Positions 1-13,451 of a stretch of 64,000 nt of DNA are shown here, piece after piece (positions within the stretch are counted from its first letter, which is position 1; the number at the start of each line of letters is the position of its first letter). Source of the DNA: Orthonyx spaldingii (lineage: Eukaryota; Chordata; Aves; Passeriformes; Orthonychidae). The position numbers and the translations under genes are program-made. The notes under the pieces are model-generated. The model saw only the letters and a program-made list of their open reading frames with translations, was not told where the DNA came from and made no database searches. The DNA lies in NCBI GenBank assembly GCA_013397795.1, contig VZTJ01004095.1, positions 103,846 through 167,845 of the forward strand, in the 5' to 3' direction.

Positions 1-235
1 GGGTCGCGGGGCCCCCCGGAGCCCGGGGCGTGTGTGAGGTGGGGGTTGTTGAAGGGCTCCCGGCTCTTTTTTGTGTGTGTGTTTGTGTGTGGGGCCCCCT
101 GTAAAGGGGGGCTGCACCTGCTGGGATGGTGGGGGAAAGGGGGGCCGCCCACCCCCCCACGGGCTGGTGTGGGGCTTCAGCCCTTGCCAGGGGGTCCCTT
201 TTCCCCATCCCCCAAAGCAGCGGTGACCCCAAGGG
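1..235. promoter_or_regulatory. GC-rich edge, possible flank of a CpG island or 5' exon
   Basis: The first ~40 bases are very GC-rich with several CpGs. They are followed by G-runs, C-runs and a short TG-rich tract (about 71-91). GC content drops sharply after about 240 into AT-rich sequence. This is compatible with the downstream shore of a promoter CpG island belonging to the plus-strand gene. The island itself would lie mostly outside the window, and I cannot place a first exon or splice donor here. Confidence 0.3.
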
Positions 236-1893
236 TAAACTTTTAATTATAAATCGTTTTTCAGTTTTGCCTCTGGTCCTGCCCAGGTAAGTGCTTTGGT
301 TTTGTTGTTTTTCCAGGCGAATTTAAACCCAGTTTTTTTATTTCCAGCTGGGGACGATTTTCATGTGATTTATTTTATTTTATTTAATTTTTCGTACTTG
401 GCTGGTGGGAATAAATCTCAGATGGAACATCTCACTGAGCAGCTTTCTCTGCCAGGCCACGCGGGATGGGGAGGAGGGCTCCCACTCCCCAAAATCCCCC
501 CAGCGAAGCGGCCGCTGCTACAAAGAGAGGCCGGCGGGGGCTGCGAGTGTTTTTTAAAGGTCTTCGGTTCTGTGCTGCGAGTAGGCCCCGAGTCAGGAGG
601 GAAATACTGCAGGGATCAGCAGGAAAGTGCCTGCCGGCCTGAGGTTTTGTTTCCAGCGTCCGACAGCATCCCGTGGCAAACTGGCTGTTCTCTTCCCTCC
701 CTTCCTGGAGTTTTGGGGGGACTAAGAAGTGAAAAACACACTTTGTGAAATATCTCCGTGCTGTGTTATCCGGGAATGGTGCAGGGATAGTCGGGAGTGT
801 GTTTTCCTATTGATGTTTGGCGGTGAGTTGGATTTTAAAGTGGAAGTGCAGGGTGGTTTTCGTGCCGAGGACTGTGCCGTGCTGCCTGTGCTCTCAGAAC
901 TGTTCCCTGTGTGTGAGCATTTTCCTGCTCTCACTTTCATTTTGGAGGTGGGAAAACCCAGCCCTTTTATAATCAGTTTAGGTCCATTGTTTTATTGAGC
1001 TTCCGGCAAGAATCACCCCTGCCATGACAACAAATTCATTGCTTAAATCATGAGACTGTTGACGTTACAGATTTGTTTGGGTCAAGTGAAAACCCGTGGA
1101 CTTTCTCTGCTGGGTGGTTTGTGCCTGGTTTGTGCTATTCCGTAATTCCAGTGGGTGCTTTAGGAATAAAAAAAGTGGGAAGGTGCTGTCAGTAGAGCCA
1201 GTGGGGTGGTGGGCAGGTAAAACTGTTGCTCAGGGAAAATTTTCTTCAGTTTTGAGGGATGTGCCAAGAGTTGGAGGGGGAATGCTGGCCAGCGTGCACA
1301 GGCTGTGCCCAGCTGACCTTCCCAGCAAGGTGCTGGTTTGTCTGGGCAGGGGCTTTTTTATCGCGGAATGTGGCACTTGGGTGCCTTGGCAGTTGAAGGC
1401 TGAAGTTTGCCTGGCTCTGGGGTTGTACTGGGCTTTGCAAAGCACTTTGTTCCTGAGGTACTTCCTCAGGTGTTGCTGAGGGGAGCCTGGTGGTGGGTCG
1501 GACCAGGGGCTGTGCTCTTGTGGCTGTTGCTTTTGGTGAGTGTTGTCATGAAGCACAGGAGGGATGAAGTTTGGGGTTACTCTGAGCACAGCCTAAAACC
1601 AGAAGGGCTTGGGAAGACTGGAGAAGCTCCTGGAGGAGCTGGGGCTGCTGTGACAGGGTGTCCCATCCTGGGGACCCGACTGGACACTGTGAGCAGGAGG
1701 GACAGAGGGAGGGATAAGTGTGAGATGGATATGACAAGTTGGTGTTATAAAAGTGGGGAGGTTAAAATGACACAGTTTCATTTTTATTTCTAGACATGCC
1801 TGTTTTGAAAATACTGTGTTTGACCGATATCTCTCCTTAACTCCTGAGCTACTGATCTGTGCTTGGAATATATACAAACACTTTATTTTAGAT

Positions 1894-1939
1894 GCTTATT
1901 CAGGTGTCCTGGTGAAGCTTATTCAGGTGCCCTGGCTGG
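1894..1939 (+). repeat. Two tandem 23-bp copies (GCTTATTCAGGTG...)
   Basis: The motif GCTTATTCAGGTGYCCTGG occurs twice in direct succession, starting at 1894 and 1917. The two copies are near-identical. This is a local tandem duplication in non-coding sequence. Confidence 0.7.
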
Positions 1940-2242
1940 CTTTATCCTCCACCAAAACCTGTGTTTGATTATAAACAAAAGCTGTTACCTCTCAGTGCTG
2001 CTGTGAGTGAGGCTCGGGGAGCAGAGTTCATCCCTGATTTGCTGGAGTGCAGGGGGTCATCTGAGTTCAGCCTTATTTTTATCCCTCTTTGGTTTCTTTT
2101 TTTCCTCTCTGTTTTGATACAACTGCTGAGCCACTGTTACCTCACAGCAGATAAGAGTTGCAGGTTTCTCTGACTTGGGCTTTTTAAACCGAAACAGTTT
2201 CTTAGTGGTGAACTTTGTAACTTAGGAAATACCTGTGTATTG

Positions 2243-2264
2243 TAAGTATATGTATGTATATGTA
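2243..2264 (+). repeat. Short TATG/TA microsatellite
   Basis: Alternating GTATATGTATG units run for about 22 bases. It is a simple sequence with no associated gene signal. Confidence 0.6.
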
Positions 2265-5200
2265 CCTGCAGACTTACTGTATCATGAAATTAAACAATGT
2301 CTGTGTAATTGGAAAAAAAATAAGAATTGTGTGAGAGAGAAGTGTTCAGCATGTGCATGTAGCAAGGCATGAGAGAGGGAAAATTAAAATGCAGGGAGAG
2401 GAGGATTTTTTTAGAAAATAATATTTTTTTGAGAGAAAGAGAATCTGGAAAGTGATGGACAGGAAGAGCAGAAATGTCTGGATGTGAAATTCATTCTGTT
2501 GCCTGCTAAATAGGAAGTTATTGGAGCTGCTGTAAGACAGGACAAAGTTGTGAGAAATTTCCTTAACACAGTGGCTTTTAAGAAGTTAAATTTCCTGTGT
2601 AAAAGTAAGTTGGGATAATTTTGTGGCTCTGGTATTGGTGAGTATTCAGCGAGACCTGATTTCAGGCAGAAATTGTGCTCAAAAGTTGTCAGTATGAATA
2701 AATCCTTCAGTTGCATTCTGACCCTTATTTGGGAGGAAAGGACAAGAGAGGGAGAAATGACACACAGAAGGGATATTATTAAAAATTAATCCAAATCTGC
2801 CTTCCTCGGCTTTGACTCCCAGACTGCCTCTGCAGGAGAAGTTTCAGTGAAGTCTGGAGTGAGACTTCTTCCATAAAAATGTGCAGGAACAAAGGTGCTG
2901 CAAGTGCACTGTGGGCCTTGGTGGTTTTACCTCGGTGGCACTTGTGACACGTGTCACACTGCAGCCTGGTCTTTACTCTCCCTCTTAGCAGTGAAGTATT
3001 TTTTGTCATTAAACTGCTCTTTCAAGAGTCCCGATGCTGTGAATAAATTTTGTGGATCAATATAATCAGGTCACCAGTTTCTTCCTGGCCCAGACATGGG
3101 CAAACCTTGGCCTGTAAGGGACAGCCAGGTTGATGGATGGCACCTGGGGTGAGGTCCCCCAGCTGCTGGTTAATGTGACACTGTTCAGTCAGAGCCAAAT
3201 CAGAGCTGTCTGCAACTTGGGGCTGCTATCGGTGGGGTTTCGTTTCTTTTCCCAACTTCCTCACATTTGGAGGGAGTTCCTGGTTGTTGATGTGCAGGCA
3301 CCAGTAAGCTTGGCTTTAATCTGTCCCCGTGGCTGCTTCTGTGTGGGTTTGGGCATCTCTGAAAAACTGGGTGTTCCTCAGGGTATTGCAGGTCGTGGCA
3401 GGCTCAGGGTGGGTGTCAACAGACTGGTACTAATTTTTTTTTCTCTTCTTCCTCCTTGTTAATTCCATTTCTGAGAAGCAGAGAGGAAGGATCAGAGTTT
3501 GGGGGACTGATTTCTGTGTGAATTCCATTATTGCTGTGCAAGGAAATGTGTGTTTTGCTAATGTTGCCTCAGTAATTTAGTTTTAGTTTCTCCTGCATTG
3601 TTCAGCTAACTGTGCTGTAGTCCCTTTCAGGAAGTGGTGTGCTGGTTCCTGCTGTGTTGGGTGGCATCTTCTGGATGCAAGCAGCTTCCCAAAAGCCCAG
3701 GAGGACAGCAAGAAATGCAGGATGGCGTTCAGGAATGTGTGAGGCTGTGTGAGAAGTCGGGGTGAGTTCCTGGCAGTGCTTGCCCGGTGTCAGGATGCAG
3801 GCCAGGCCGGAGCAGGCCTGCCTTGGAGATCTGGTTAAATCAAGATTCTTGAGGATTTGTGTGCGTGGGGTTCTCTGTTGTCTCTCCGTGAACAAAGAGT
3901 TGAACTGGAGGAGCAAGCGCCCAATAATTTTTCCCAGGAGAGAATCTGCAGCGTGCGCCGAAGGTTCGGGGTCTCGGGGTTGCCGTGATCCCCTCTGGAA
4001 GTTTGGAGCCAGTGCCATCTCCCCTCCCTTACTTGCGTTTCGAGTGGTGGTTTCCCAGACTACGTGATGGAGCAGCTCTGTGCTCTCTGGGGTTTGTCTG
4101 TTGGTGACTTTGAAGTTGAGGACAAGGCATTTGGAAGCTGCTTGGGCACAAAAGTCAGTGTGAAGAGCGTGATCGTGGCTCTTGTGCGAAGCCCTCCCTG
4201 TATGGCTCTGACATCGACCGGAGCAGCTGGAGATCCTCTTGCAGATGTGTTGGGAGCATTACGGCCCCGAAAACGAAGGAGTGGCAAGAGGTGGGAAGGA
4301 GGGACCTCCCCAGGCTGAGATCAGAGGTGTCCCTTGCTCTCGGTGTTTTTGAGTTGAGGAGGGAACATTCTGAGATCTCAGCTGGATGAAGGAGAAGAAG
4401 GGGCAGAGGTGTTGCCTGGGAAGTGTTTCTGTTTAAAAGTGTTGAAGCTGTGGAGATCAAACATCTTGGGAGGGTTGGAGCAGCAGGAGAAGAGCTTGGA
4501 AAAGAGACTTTCCCTTCTGCTCCGTGGTGGTGGATCCTCTGCAGGGGAGGAATGGGCACGGATTGGGGAGCATGTTGCCAAAAAATTAAGTGTCTTTAGC
4601 CCTCTCTGCCATCTCCTCTGTTGATGTTCCCCGGCCTTGGCACATCTTGGTGTTCTTTCAAGCAGCAATAGCTTTAATTTATTTAATGACAAAAGCTAAT
4701 CATGTTAGAGCGCAGATATGTCACTTTACCAGCTTTGTAAGATTTTTGTGGTGAAATCTCTTGGAGCAAACCATTCCAAAAATGTGATTTCAAATGGCTT
4801 ATTTTCTCCTCACATCCAAGGACATGACTGTGTATGTTCTCTGGCAGAAGTCTGTGGGAGAAGGTTACTTTATCCATTTAAATATGTGTGTATTTAATGA
4901 GCAGCTCTGATTTGGGAGCAGAGTTTGTGTAAGAAGTTGTTGAGAGAGTAACAGGAGACTCAGAACAAATAACTTCCCTTTCAGATGTTGGGATGTAGAA
5001 GGGTTTTTATCTGTGTGCGAATGGATTTTGTCCATCATTTTCAGGCTGAAAGGCTTTTCCGTGTCATTAGCAAACATTGGGATGTGTTGAGCTGATGCAT
5101 TTGCTCCACTTTTGTTTGGTAGTAGGAGTTAGCAGTGAAGATCTCCCTTTAGAAGGCAGAGGTAACCTATATTTTCTTTTTCTCCTAATCCAGCAATTTC

Positions 5201-8200
5201 AGGGCTAGTCAACTGTCAAGTTTAGTTGTGTGTAAATCCGCTAATATGATTAGAGTTGCTGGAATTTTTACTCTGGGGAATTACAGATGGGCAGTATCAC
5301 TGTTTTACAGGCATTACTTTGGTAGGAAACTTTATCTGTGACTTGAATGGCTGCTGGCAATTGCAAAAGCTTTTCTGGAATGAATGGGGAAGAGAAAACT
5401 GATGTTTGTTCCAAGGCTTGAACATGTGGGGGGAGGAGTCGTGTGCCCCGTGGTCTGGAGGAACCAGGGGAACTAATTTTTCTTCTTGTTTTTTAAGGGA
5501 ACCCAGTTGATGGGACTCTCTCATGGTGCTGTGTTTCACACTTGCTGCAATTTCAAGCACTTCTCTGTGCTTGAAGCTTTCCTTCCCAAACCTGGACTCT
5601 CTTTTGCCTCCCAAATAGGAACAGCTGGAAGAAGAAAATAGAATGTGTTCTTAAAAAAGAAAAGGATCAAAGGGAGGAGAGCAAAATCAGCTTTTAGGCT
5701 AGTGAAATTTTCTGGTGCATGTTATTCCTATGGTTTCTTCTTTACCTTTGGAAGGTGTCCCAGGGCGCGATCCCTCTTTTTCAAATAGGTGATGGCATGC
5801 TGTTGCTGATGGGACTTGAGTCAAATTGCTACTGGGCATGTAACTAGGTTAATGGGACAGCATGATTATTTTTTTTCTTTCCTGAAAGGAAAATTACATG
5901 CTCTGTGTTTCGATTGTACCTGAGGAGTTGTTTTTACCTTTGTTTGCTGTGTAGTTGAGGTGGAGAGAAAAAGACAAGTTTCCCCACACCGAGATTGTAT
6001 CAGGTTTAAATCAATTCTGCCGCCAAAAAGAAGATGTTTCGGTTGTTGGTTGTAACACCTTTGTGTTTCCTTTATCTACATGAGCGTTAAAATATTTCTA
6101 GAGCTTTAGATAGGCTTGAAGAAAAAACCCAAGTGGCTTCCAGAAGTGTCTTGGAAGAAAAACTTATCCCGTCCTCGACCGATCCCGGTAGCGCTCTCCA
6201 GATCCGTCAGTGAAGTGTTGAAATGGGTTAGGACTTGTCGAGGTGCAGCGAGCAGCTGCTCCTTTCCAAGTGCTTGAGCTCAGCAGGAATGAGACTCCCA
6301 TGCTCTGGAGTAAGAGTGTCCGTACAGGAATAGCTGTAAAAGTTGGAAGCACAAAGACCATCCCTGCTTTTAGAAGGGGAGGGGACTGAATATGGTGGGA
6401 AGAGAAATCTCCCTACCAGCCTTGGAGTTTGCACTTGGTGCTGTGAAAACACCAATCAAGGAGGAGTTAATGCAGTTAAAGGTCTTAAATAACACAGATT
6501 TCCTGAGTTTGGAAAGCTTTTGGAAGGTAGAAACAAATAAACATTGCAGGGCTGCTCTGTTTGGGGTTGCCAGACGATGATTGTGTGTTTAGGTTTGATT
6601 TACATGTGAGGGTGACTGTGAGTTACTGAGTTACTCAGAGGAGTCAGAGGAGTCTGATTGCAGTGTCTGTGTCACTGGTGATGGGTGAAAATCCATTTGA
6701 GCTGATGCTATGGCTTTGCTAATGGTGATCTGAAAACAGATTTCCCTCTTTTATGTGTTATTAATAAGTCATGGAAGTTACTGTGCCTTGAAACTGGCAT
6801 TTTCTGGGTTTATTTTGCTCTCTTGCCAAAAGGCAAAAATGAGAGAAGTCTTTGGTCTTTCAGACTAAGCAAGAGACTCTTCCTGTGTGCACCAAAGGGA
6901 AAGATTTTTTTCATGATGCTACTTTCAGCTTTGGTTTTTTAGTCAACTGTTGTCTTGGGAAGTCTCCTAAACATCCTGAGAAAAGGACCTTTCTAGAAAA
7001 AAAAAAGTGCATTTCCACTGAGTGGTGAGGCCCAGCCCTTCTGTCCTGGGGCTGCCACGAGATCTTCCACAGAACCATCAGGTCTGATGTGAAATTCAGG
7101 CTGGCCTGAAAACTTCCTGGAAGTCTTGAATTCCTGTTTGGGGTGATGTACAGGCTCCACACTGGAGACTGTGTTTTGCAATGTGCAGCTGAATCATTGG
7201 GCTGACTCAATGTATTTTATTGGAAAGGGAACTCAGCAGGGTTCTTGTAGCTGAGGGTGAGCAACCTATACCGCTTATTTAGGGGGAATTCAGGAAATGA
7301 AACAAAAAAATAATTTAAAGCCTGTTTATTGTGACTTTCAATGTGAAGTTCACGGTGCACCTCGAACTCTGGATTGTGCTGGGAGGGGGATTTCAGCAGC
7401 TTTAGCATGGCAAGGCATGTGTGGAAGGTGCTTTTGGATGTAGTATTTCTTGAGCTGGTGAGACATCTTGAGTTCCACTTGCTGTATAATATAAAACCAG
7501 CTTCAATTTGTGTCACCAGTGCTCACACAGTTATAGATACTTGTCGCTGGATGGTCTCTATCCAAATACTCAGCTTTTCTGGACTCTGTGTTTCATATTT
7601 TAGAGTTGTGAATGCAAATAATTCAGCTGTCAACCTGTCCAACTTGAGTTTTATGTTTTCCTTCAGTGTTGTGTTTTAAAGTCGATTTCAAAGTGCCTTT
7701 ATGTCTGCCTCTTCAAAAAGAAAAAAAGACCTAATTTTTGATGATACGCAAATACCACAAAGCCTAAGTTTCCATGAGTTTAAGCTGTTTGCCTTAACTT
7801 TATTGATTACATTTCCAAAAGACTTTTTTAATTTTGAAAAAGTTCATCTGCACAAATAAACTCCTTTGTATTTTGATGTTTGGTTGTGAGGTTGTGCAGC
7901 ACGTTTAACTTGAGACGATTCCCACTTTCCCCCAAACCACCCCGTGCCATTGCAGTGGCAGCAGTACCTGGCATTGCCAGCATTCACCGAAACAATTGGC
8001 CCTTGGCACAGCCCCATCCCTGCCTTGCTGCAGCCAAAGCACACTTTATCCACTCAGGCTGATGTTAAGATCATTAAATAAATGAATGAATTGTACTGTC
8101 ACCAAATTTCTATCCTGGCAGCCGAAGAACATGAGAGTTTTATAGCTGAGACCTCTGTCCAGAATGTCTTATTGAATGCTCGGGGTGTCAGGAGTGGGAA

Positions 8201-9480
8201 GAGTCAGCAAAAAGCTTTCTGGTGAAATGTGTGAGCCTTACAGAGAGTTGTGGCGTGGAGCACTGTAAAAGCTTGAATTACCAGACATCTGATCGTCCAG
8301 GATGAGTATTAATCAACCTGGGAAGGGCGTGGAGAAAGGAGCGGGAGCACAGCAGTAAAACAAGGGAGTGGGACAGACACAGAGAGTGGGGAGAACTGCG
8401 TTTCTATTGTCAGGTCAGCTCTGTCTTGTTGTTTGAAAGGAGTTTTTGGGGAAAAAATGCAGCCAGGCTTGGAAATGTTGAAAGCAGGGATAAGTCTTGG
8501 TCTCCATCAGGGAGTCTGAGGCCTCGCTGGTTGAGCTAAAACTCCTAAAGGTCACTGATGGTTTGGAAGCTCTTGGAGAAGTCTGCTGAACTTCCACCAC
8601 CGGCAGGAGAGGGTTGCAAATACTCCCTCAAAGGAGGACAATTCACTCCTCAGGCTTGGATTGCTTTTTCTTGTGGTCTGGCTCCATTCTTGCATTTATG
8701 ATGCTGTGCTTAAGATGGTGGTTTTGCTTAGGAATGGGAGAGAAAAGATCTGTGTCATGCACACTGGCTGCAAGTGGGTCCAAAATGTCTCTGGAGTGTG
8801 GGGAAAAGGGAAGAAGATGAAGTGTGTTTCAACCAGTTTGGTGAACCAAATTGCGCTTCAGCCCCTGATAGTGTCAGAGGTGCTAGGGATAATCAGAAAT
8901 GTTTGATTTGGTCTATTCCTGTTCTGCAGTGTTCCAAAATATCAACATTTAAGGGAAAAATACTTCTCTTATTCTTTCCTTTCTCCCATCCACAGTGTTT
9001 GTCTTAACCATGGTTAATTTGAAAGAAGGCTGCTAAAATAGCACTGGTCACCAGCACAGCCCTCAGAGCTTCTCTGTCCATGATTTAGGTGGTGATGGCA
9101 CTTGTGGCCGTGGTGGTGGTGAAATCCAAGTGTCTGGGCAGTGTTTGTAGGTGGAAAGTTCAGTCTTAAAGCCCAGCTGTGACTGTGGAGATACTGCAGT
9201 CTGAAATCAGCACAGGTGGGGTTTATCCTCACCAGGAAAGGAACCGTCATGCCTGTGGTGGGGCGTGGGTTGTGCTGTTGGTGCACATAGGCCTGAGCAA
9301 CCAGGCAGGGACAGGTCCTGAAGTTCCCATTTCTTTCCCATCTGGGGTAGAGCATCAGGCACATCCTCACCAACTGCTGCCTGTGTGATGGTTCAGCTGT
9401 GTGGCATCACTTCAGAGAGCACTGCAGCAGCTGCAGCCTTCCCTCTGTGTTTTATCCCTGCTCGGGGCCTGAATTTGTAG

Positions 9481-9604
9481 AATCCCAGAACGGTTTGGGT
9501 TGGGAGGGACCCCAAAGCTCATCCTGTTCCAGCCCTTGGCATGGGCAGGGACACCTGCACTTGACCAGGCTGCTCCAAGCCCCATCTGACCTGGCCTTGG
9601 ATCC
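9481..9604 (-). mobile_element. CR1 LINE 3' fragment
   Basis: Read on the plus strand it opens with AATCCCAGAACGGTTTGGGT, then shows GGGAGGGACC, the GCATGGGCAGGGACACC block and CTGCTCCAAGCCCCATC. This is the reverse complement of the CR1 3' untranslated end, so the element's 3' terminus is on the left and the copy is 5'-truncated on the right. It is the first CR1 copy met from the left of the window. Confidence 0.85.
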
Positions 9605-12108
9605 AACAGGCAGAGCCAATGGAAGTAAACCAGGATTTCATTAAATGGGAAATGCTCAGGGACTAATTTACTGCTGATCTTCAGATGCTGCTGGGGTGAA
9701 TATATCATTGCTGTTACTCTTTCTTGGATTCCCCTGTGGAGGTGTGTGTGAAGTGTGCACCTGAGATGCCTTATGAGGGAGGTTTTGGAGGTGCAGGGGA
9801 TTGAACTGAGGAGACCCAGGGCTCCCATCCAACCTACATCCCCCTGTGAACTTTGGCTTTTGTACAGCAGCGTAAGATGTGTTGTACTACCCTCCCTGGA
9901 TGCCAGCTTTTCCAGGATTTCATTTTGTATGACACAGGATTTTAACTCAGGGGAAGTCATAAGCGCCACATGTGGCAAGAAGGTACTTAGGATTTCATTT
10001 CACTTTGATAAACTGCTGAAATAAAGATTATGGGGGGGGAAATCACGAGGCGTTACAGAACTGGGAGTGGAAATGAGCATCAACACTCTGGAGAATCATC
10101 CTTCTAGAATTCCTTGCTTAGCTGATGGGAGGACCATCACTCTGGGTGACAACTCTGCTGTCACCACAACAGAGTGACCAGCAGAGCATTGCATTTCCTC
10201 ACGAGGTCACAGCGTGAAGTACTGGAGACTCCACAGGAAATGCAGCTGAGTGAATGAGACAGTAAAATACCCGGCTGTTTGATATTCCTGCTTATCATAC
10301 AGATGGAGAGCCTGGCTCAGGAAGAGATGGATGCTGCTGCAGGGTCCCCAACCCCCGGGACACAAGAGGCATGTGGGGGGTGTAGCCTGGTAGGCTGGAG
10401 TGATTTATTTGTGATTTTAGGGCACGGAGTTTGAGGTGAGTGAGCAGGGGCAGTTCTGTGTTAATGGCATGCACAGGAATGGAAAACTCAGCTGGTTTTT
10501 AGTACTTTACAGAAGTTGAGACTCCTGGGTGGAAATTGCCACGAACGAGCGCTGCAGCGCTCGTGTCTGGGTGGGAACTTCCTTCTCCAGAGCTGTAACA
10601 AGGTGCCCCCAGCTGCAGTAGCTGCTGGTGCTGAAGGAGGGCCAGAGATGGGAGGTTTTACTTTGTGCATTCAGCGTGAGGGAAGGTAGGCTGGCATACC
10701 CACACAGAAGTTTATTCCAGGCTGTAAGCTGAATAAGGGCTGGATAAGAGCTGGGAACCTTTCTCTGCAGTGAGATCCTTTCCCTTCTGCCCTGCCTTCC
10801 TCTGTTTGTGCCTTTTTAGTTATGTGACCTGGCGCTGTCTGCTTTGGCTCTTGGGGTTTTAATGCTCTTACCTGGTTATGGGTGTGCAGGGCAAACTCGG
10901 TGTAGAAGTAACTCCGTGTGTGTCTGTTAAGGTACTCCTCTGAAGGAAACGATTCCCAAACAATCCTGATTTTCTCTCCCTGGTGAGGCTATCGGGACTG
11001 GAGTGTTTCCCAGTCTGTGTCCTCTGTCCCCAGTGGCTCCACACTTGGCAGCCCAGACCCAGAGCGTGTTTATCAGGTTGCCTCAAAGCAGCACACGGAC
11101 AAGGGCTGAGCAAGTCAGAGTCTCTCCCTGAGTTGGTATCAGGCCAGAAACTGCTGTTCCAGCTGCTGGTCAGGGGACAGCTACACTGAATTTGGGGACC
11201 TTTGTTTTCATTGCATTGTGATTCAGTTTGTGTGAGATAGTGCCTGGTTGGCTGTTTGATGTGAATTGTTTTAAGCTGAATGACTGAAATACAGGAGTAT
11301 TTGAACATAGCTCTTGTATCTACAGTTGCATTTCAGAATGGGAAAGGTGGATGATGGGTGTGGCTTCAGCTGTGTTGTCTGATCTGTGGCATTTTAAAAA
11401 ACCTCTTTTTTCTGCCAGACTAGATGTGCACAAGCATCTGATGCAACCAAAGGTGCACAGAACAGCTGAAGAACCAGACCAAAAGCCAAAGTAACTCCAG
11501 AAAGGAGTAGGCTGGTGTGTGTGTCTGGCCAGACAGGAGATCAAAGCCTTGTTCTCCCTGGCTGTCTCCTCCCAGTCACTCCTTGTCATCTCCATCAGGA
11601 CAGCTTGCTCACAGCCTTGCTTTGGATATTTTTACAGCATTTACCAGGAGGTTTGCTCAGTCTTAGCCTTGTGTAGCTGCTGTTCAGTGTGAGACTACTA
11701 CTGTTACTATTTTTTTCTGCTTGGAAATGCAATAAAGGAAAATAAAACAATCATCACAAGTTCTGGCTCTGACATTGCCTGGTGTCAGATTTGCCTCTGT
11801 CCCCCTAGGCTTCTCCTTGGCCACTGCTTGGGAATGTCATGGGTGTGATGTTTTTCTTTGAATGCATATCTGCTATTAGAGATTCTTGCTTTTCCCTCAT
11901 TTGTTGAACATTGTAATTTCTTCACTCTGAAGACTCCTCCTCATTCTCTGAGAGTGATGGTTCTGACCACCTTAGAGCTGCCTCCCATCTGGGATAAGCA
12001 TCTTCCATCTTCCCCAGGGATGGTTGCAATTAGTTTGGTTGGTGACTTTGCTTGAAAAAGTGACCCAGGAATTTTTCCCAGTACGTCTCTTCTTCCAACC
12101 CTTCTGCA
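9605..12108. other. Non-coding intronic stretch
   Basis: I see no exon with paired splice sites or a recognised protein. A perfect 20-bp palindrome lies at 10545-10564 and is described separately. ORFs here are short and unrecognised. Confidence 0.45.
10545..10564. repeat. Perfect 20-bp palindrome with CpG-rich arms
   Basis: ACGAGCGCTG is followed directly by its reverse complement CAGCGCTCGT, with no spacer. It holds four CpGs in 20 bases within otherwise CpG-poor sequence. Flanking GGAAATTGCC and GGGAACTTCC extend the symmetry imperfectly. Confidence 0.8.
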
Positions 12109-12284
12109 ATGTCCAGAGAAGCTGTGGCTGCCCCTGGATCCCTGGAAGTGTCCAAACCAGGTTGGACGGGGCTTGGAGCAACCTGGGACAGTGGAAGGTG
12201 TCCCTGCCCACAGCAGGGGTTGGAATGAGATGAGCTCTAAGGTCCCTTCTCATCCAAACCATCCTGGGATTCTGGGATTCTGTC
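12109..12284 (+). mobile_element. CR1 LINE 3' fragment
   Basis: The fragment runs from GTCCAGAGAAGCTGTGGCTG through GGAAGTGTCC, GGGGCTTGGAGCAACCTGG and AAGGTGTCCCTGCCC to a terminal GGGATTCTGGGATTCTG. The last block is the short terminal repeat typical of CR1 3' ends. The sense strand is plus and the copy is 5'-truncated. A 243-codon minus-strand ORF over this area is only its antisense reading. Confidence 0.9.
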
Positions 12285-13451
12285 ATTTCCATGTTTAACT
12301 GTTTCAAGCAAGGATCTTTTTGCTGTTGCAGGTCAGGGAGGACTTTTGAGCTGCCCGGCCAGGGGGTGGGTGTGGTTGGCTTTGTGAGGGGTGTTATCAG
12401 CTGGGACAGAAATGCCTTCCTGAGCAGCAGCTGGAGAGTTTTTGGCAGCCCGTTTGCATTCCATCGTCTCCAGAGGGAGGTTTGCAGTGTGCAGAGGTGC
12501 CTCCATGTGTGCTCGGGGATCTGGGAGCTGGCATCCCATTTGCCTGCTGAACTGTTCCATACATAAATATGGTTTTTAACACTTACCAAATGCTTGGGAG
12601 CCAGAGGCTGCTGTAGGAGAACTTCATTAAGGAAAGCAGTGTAAAGATATCTCTCTCTGTTAGGTGCTGAATTTATTTTCTCTCCTATTGTAGTTAATGG
12701 CAAAAATAAATGCAGTTAAAAGTAACCAAAGGACGTTTTTCTTTGCTGCACCATGCTGCGAAATGCCTTGTTCAAGATGCTTTCTTTCCTCTGAGTCTGA
12801 ATCCTTTTTAAATGCTGAAGGGCATTTTTGAGACTTTGTTTTAACTTCATTTTACATCGTGTTTATATGAAACAGACAAAAAAACCCCCAGTGCTTTGCC
12901 AAATATTTTTGGAAAGAACAAGCTTTGTGGATAATCATTTTCGTGTTCTACCTGCTCCTTGGTGTGTTCAGATGGTGGAAGAATCTTCCCTCCCCTGAAA
13001 AAGGCTTTGAGAGATTAACCTTAAGGTAGTCACTTGAGGCGAGTTGATTAAGAAATATACTGAACGTTAGATTTAATCAAGATTGAGTAATGGAGTTAGA
13101 ATTGCCTGTCGCTCCTGGAATGCAGTTATTTTTAGGTGGGGTTTGGGATGTGCTGCTCCCCAGGTTGTCTGCACCAAGGTTCTGAAGGCAGCCCGATCCA
13201 AATGCCATTGGACAGAGCAGATCTGCTCCAGTTTGGTACTTGCAACTTCATCCCCTTAACACATCCCATAGTGGACATGTTGTGACAAAGCCTCACAAAT
13301 CAGAGCGAGGGGATTCTGCTACAGCACTGATGGTTGTCCCCCAAAATACAGCTCAGATATGTCAGTAAAAACATTGAGCTGGTATTGATGGAGGGACTTC
13401 TCCTACTTTTGTATTTGGCTTCCTCCCAAGGGGCAGTGGAGGCACAGCTCC
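12285..13451. other. Non-coding intronic stretch
   Basis: AT-rich sequence between two CR1 fragments. I see no exon, RNA gene or structured repeat. Confidence 0.45.

Larger units (their letters stand above)
251..9480. other. Intronic or intergenic sequence without recognisable repeats or exons
   Basis: I see no convincing exon, RNA gene or CR1 copy in this stretch. ORFs are short, overlap each other on both strands and lack recognisable protein motifs. Minor features are two ~23-bp tandem copies at 1894-1939 and a (TATG)-type microsatellite at 2243-2264. If the gene's first exon is upstream, this is the start of a very large 5' intron. Confidence 0.5.

Noticed and set aside
9412..9978. 188-codon minus-strand ORF
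   Set aside because: Part of it is CR1 (9481-9604) and the rest has no recognised motif.
11972..12703. 243-codon minus-strand ORF, the longest in the window
   Set aside because: It runs antisense through the CR1 copy at 12109-12284. The protein has no recognisable domain and there are no gene signals.
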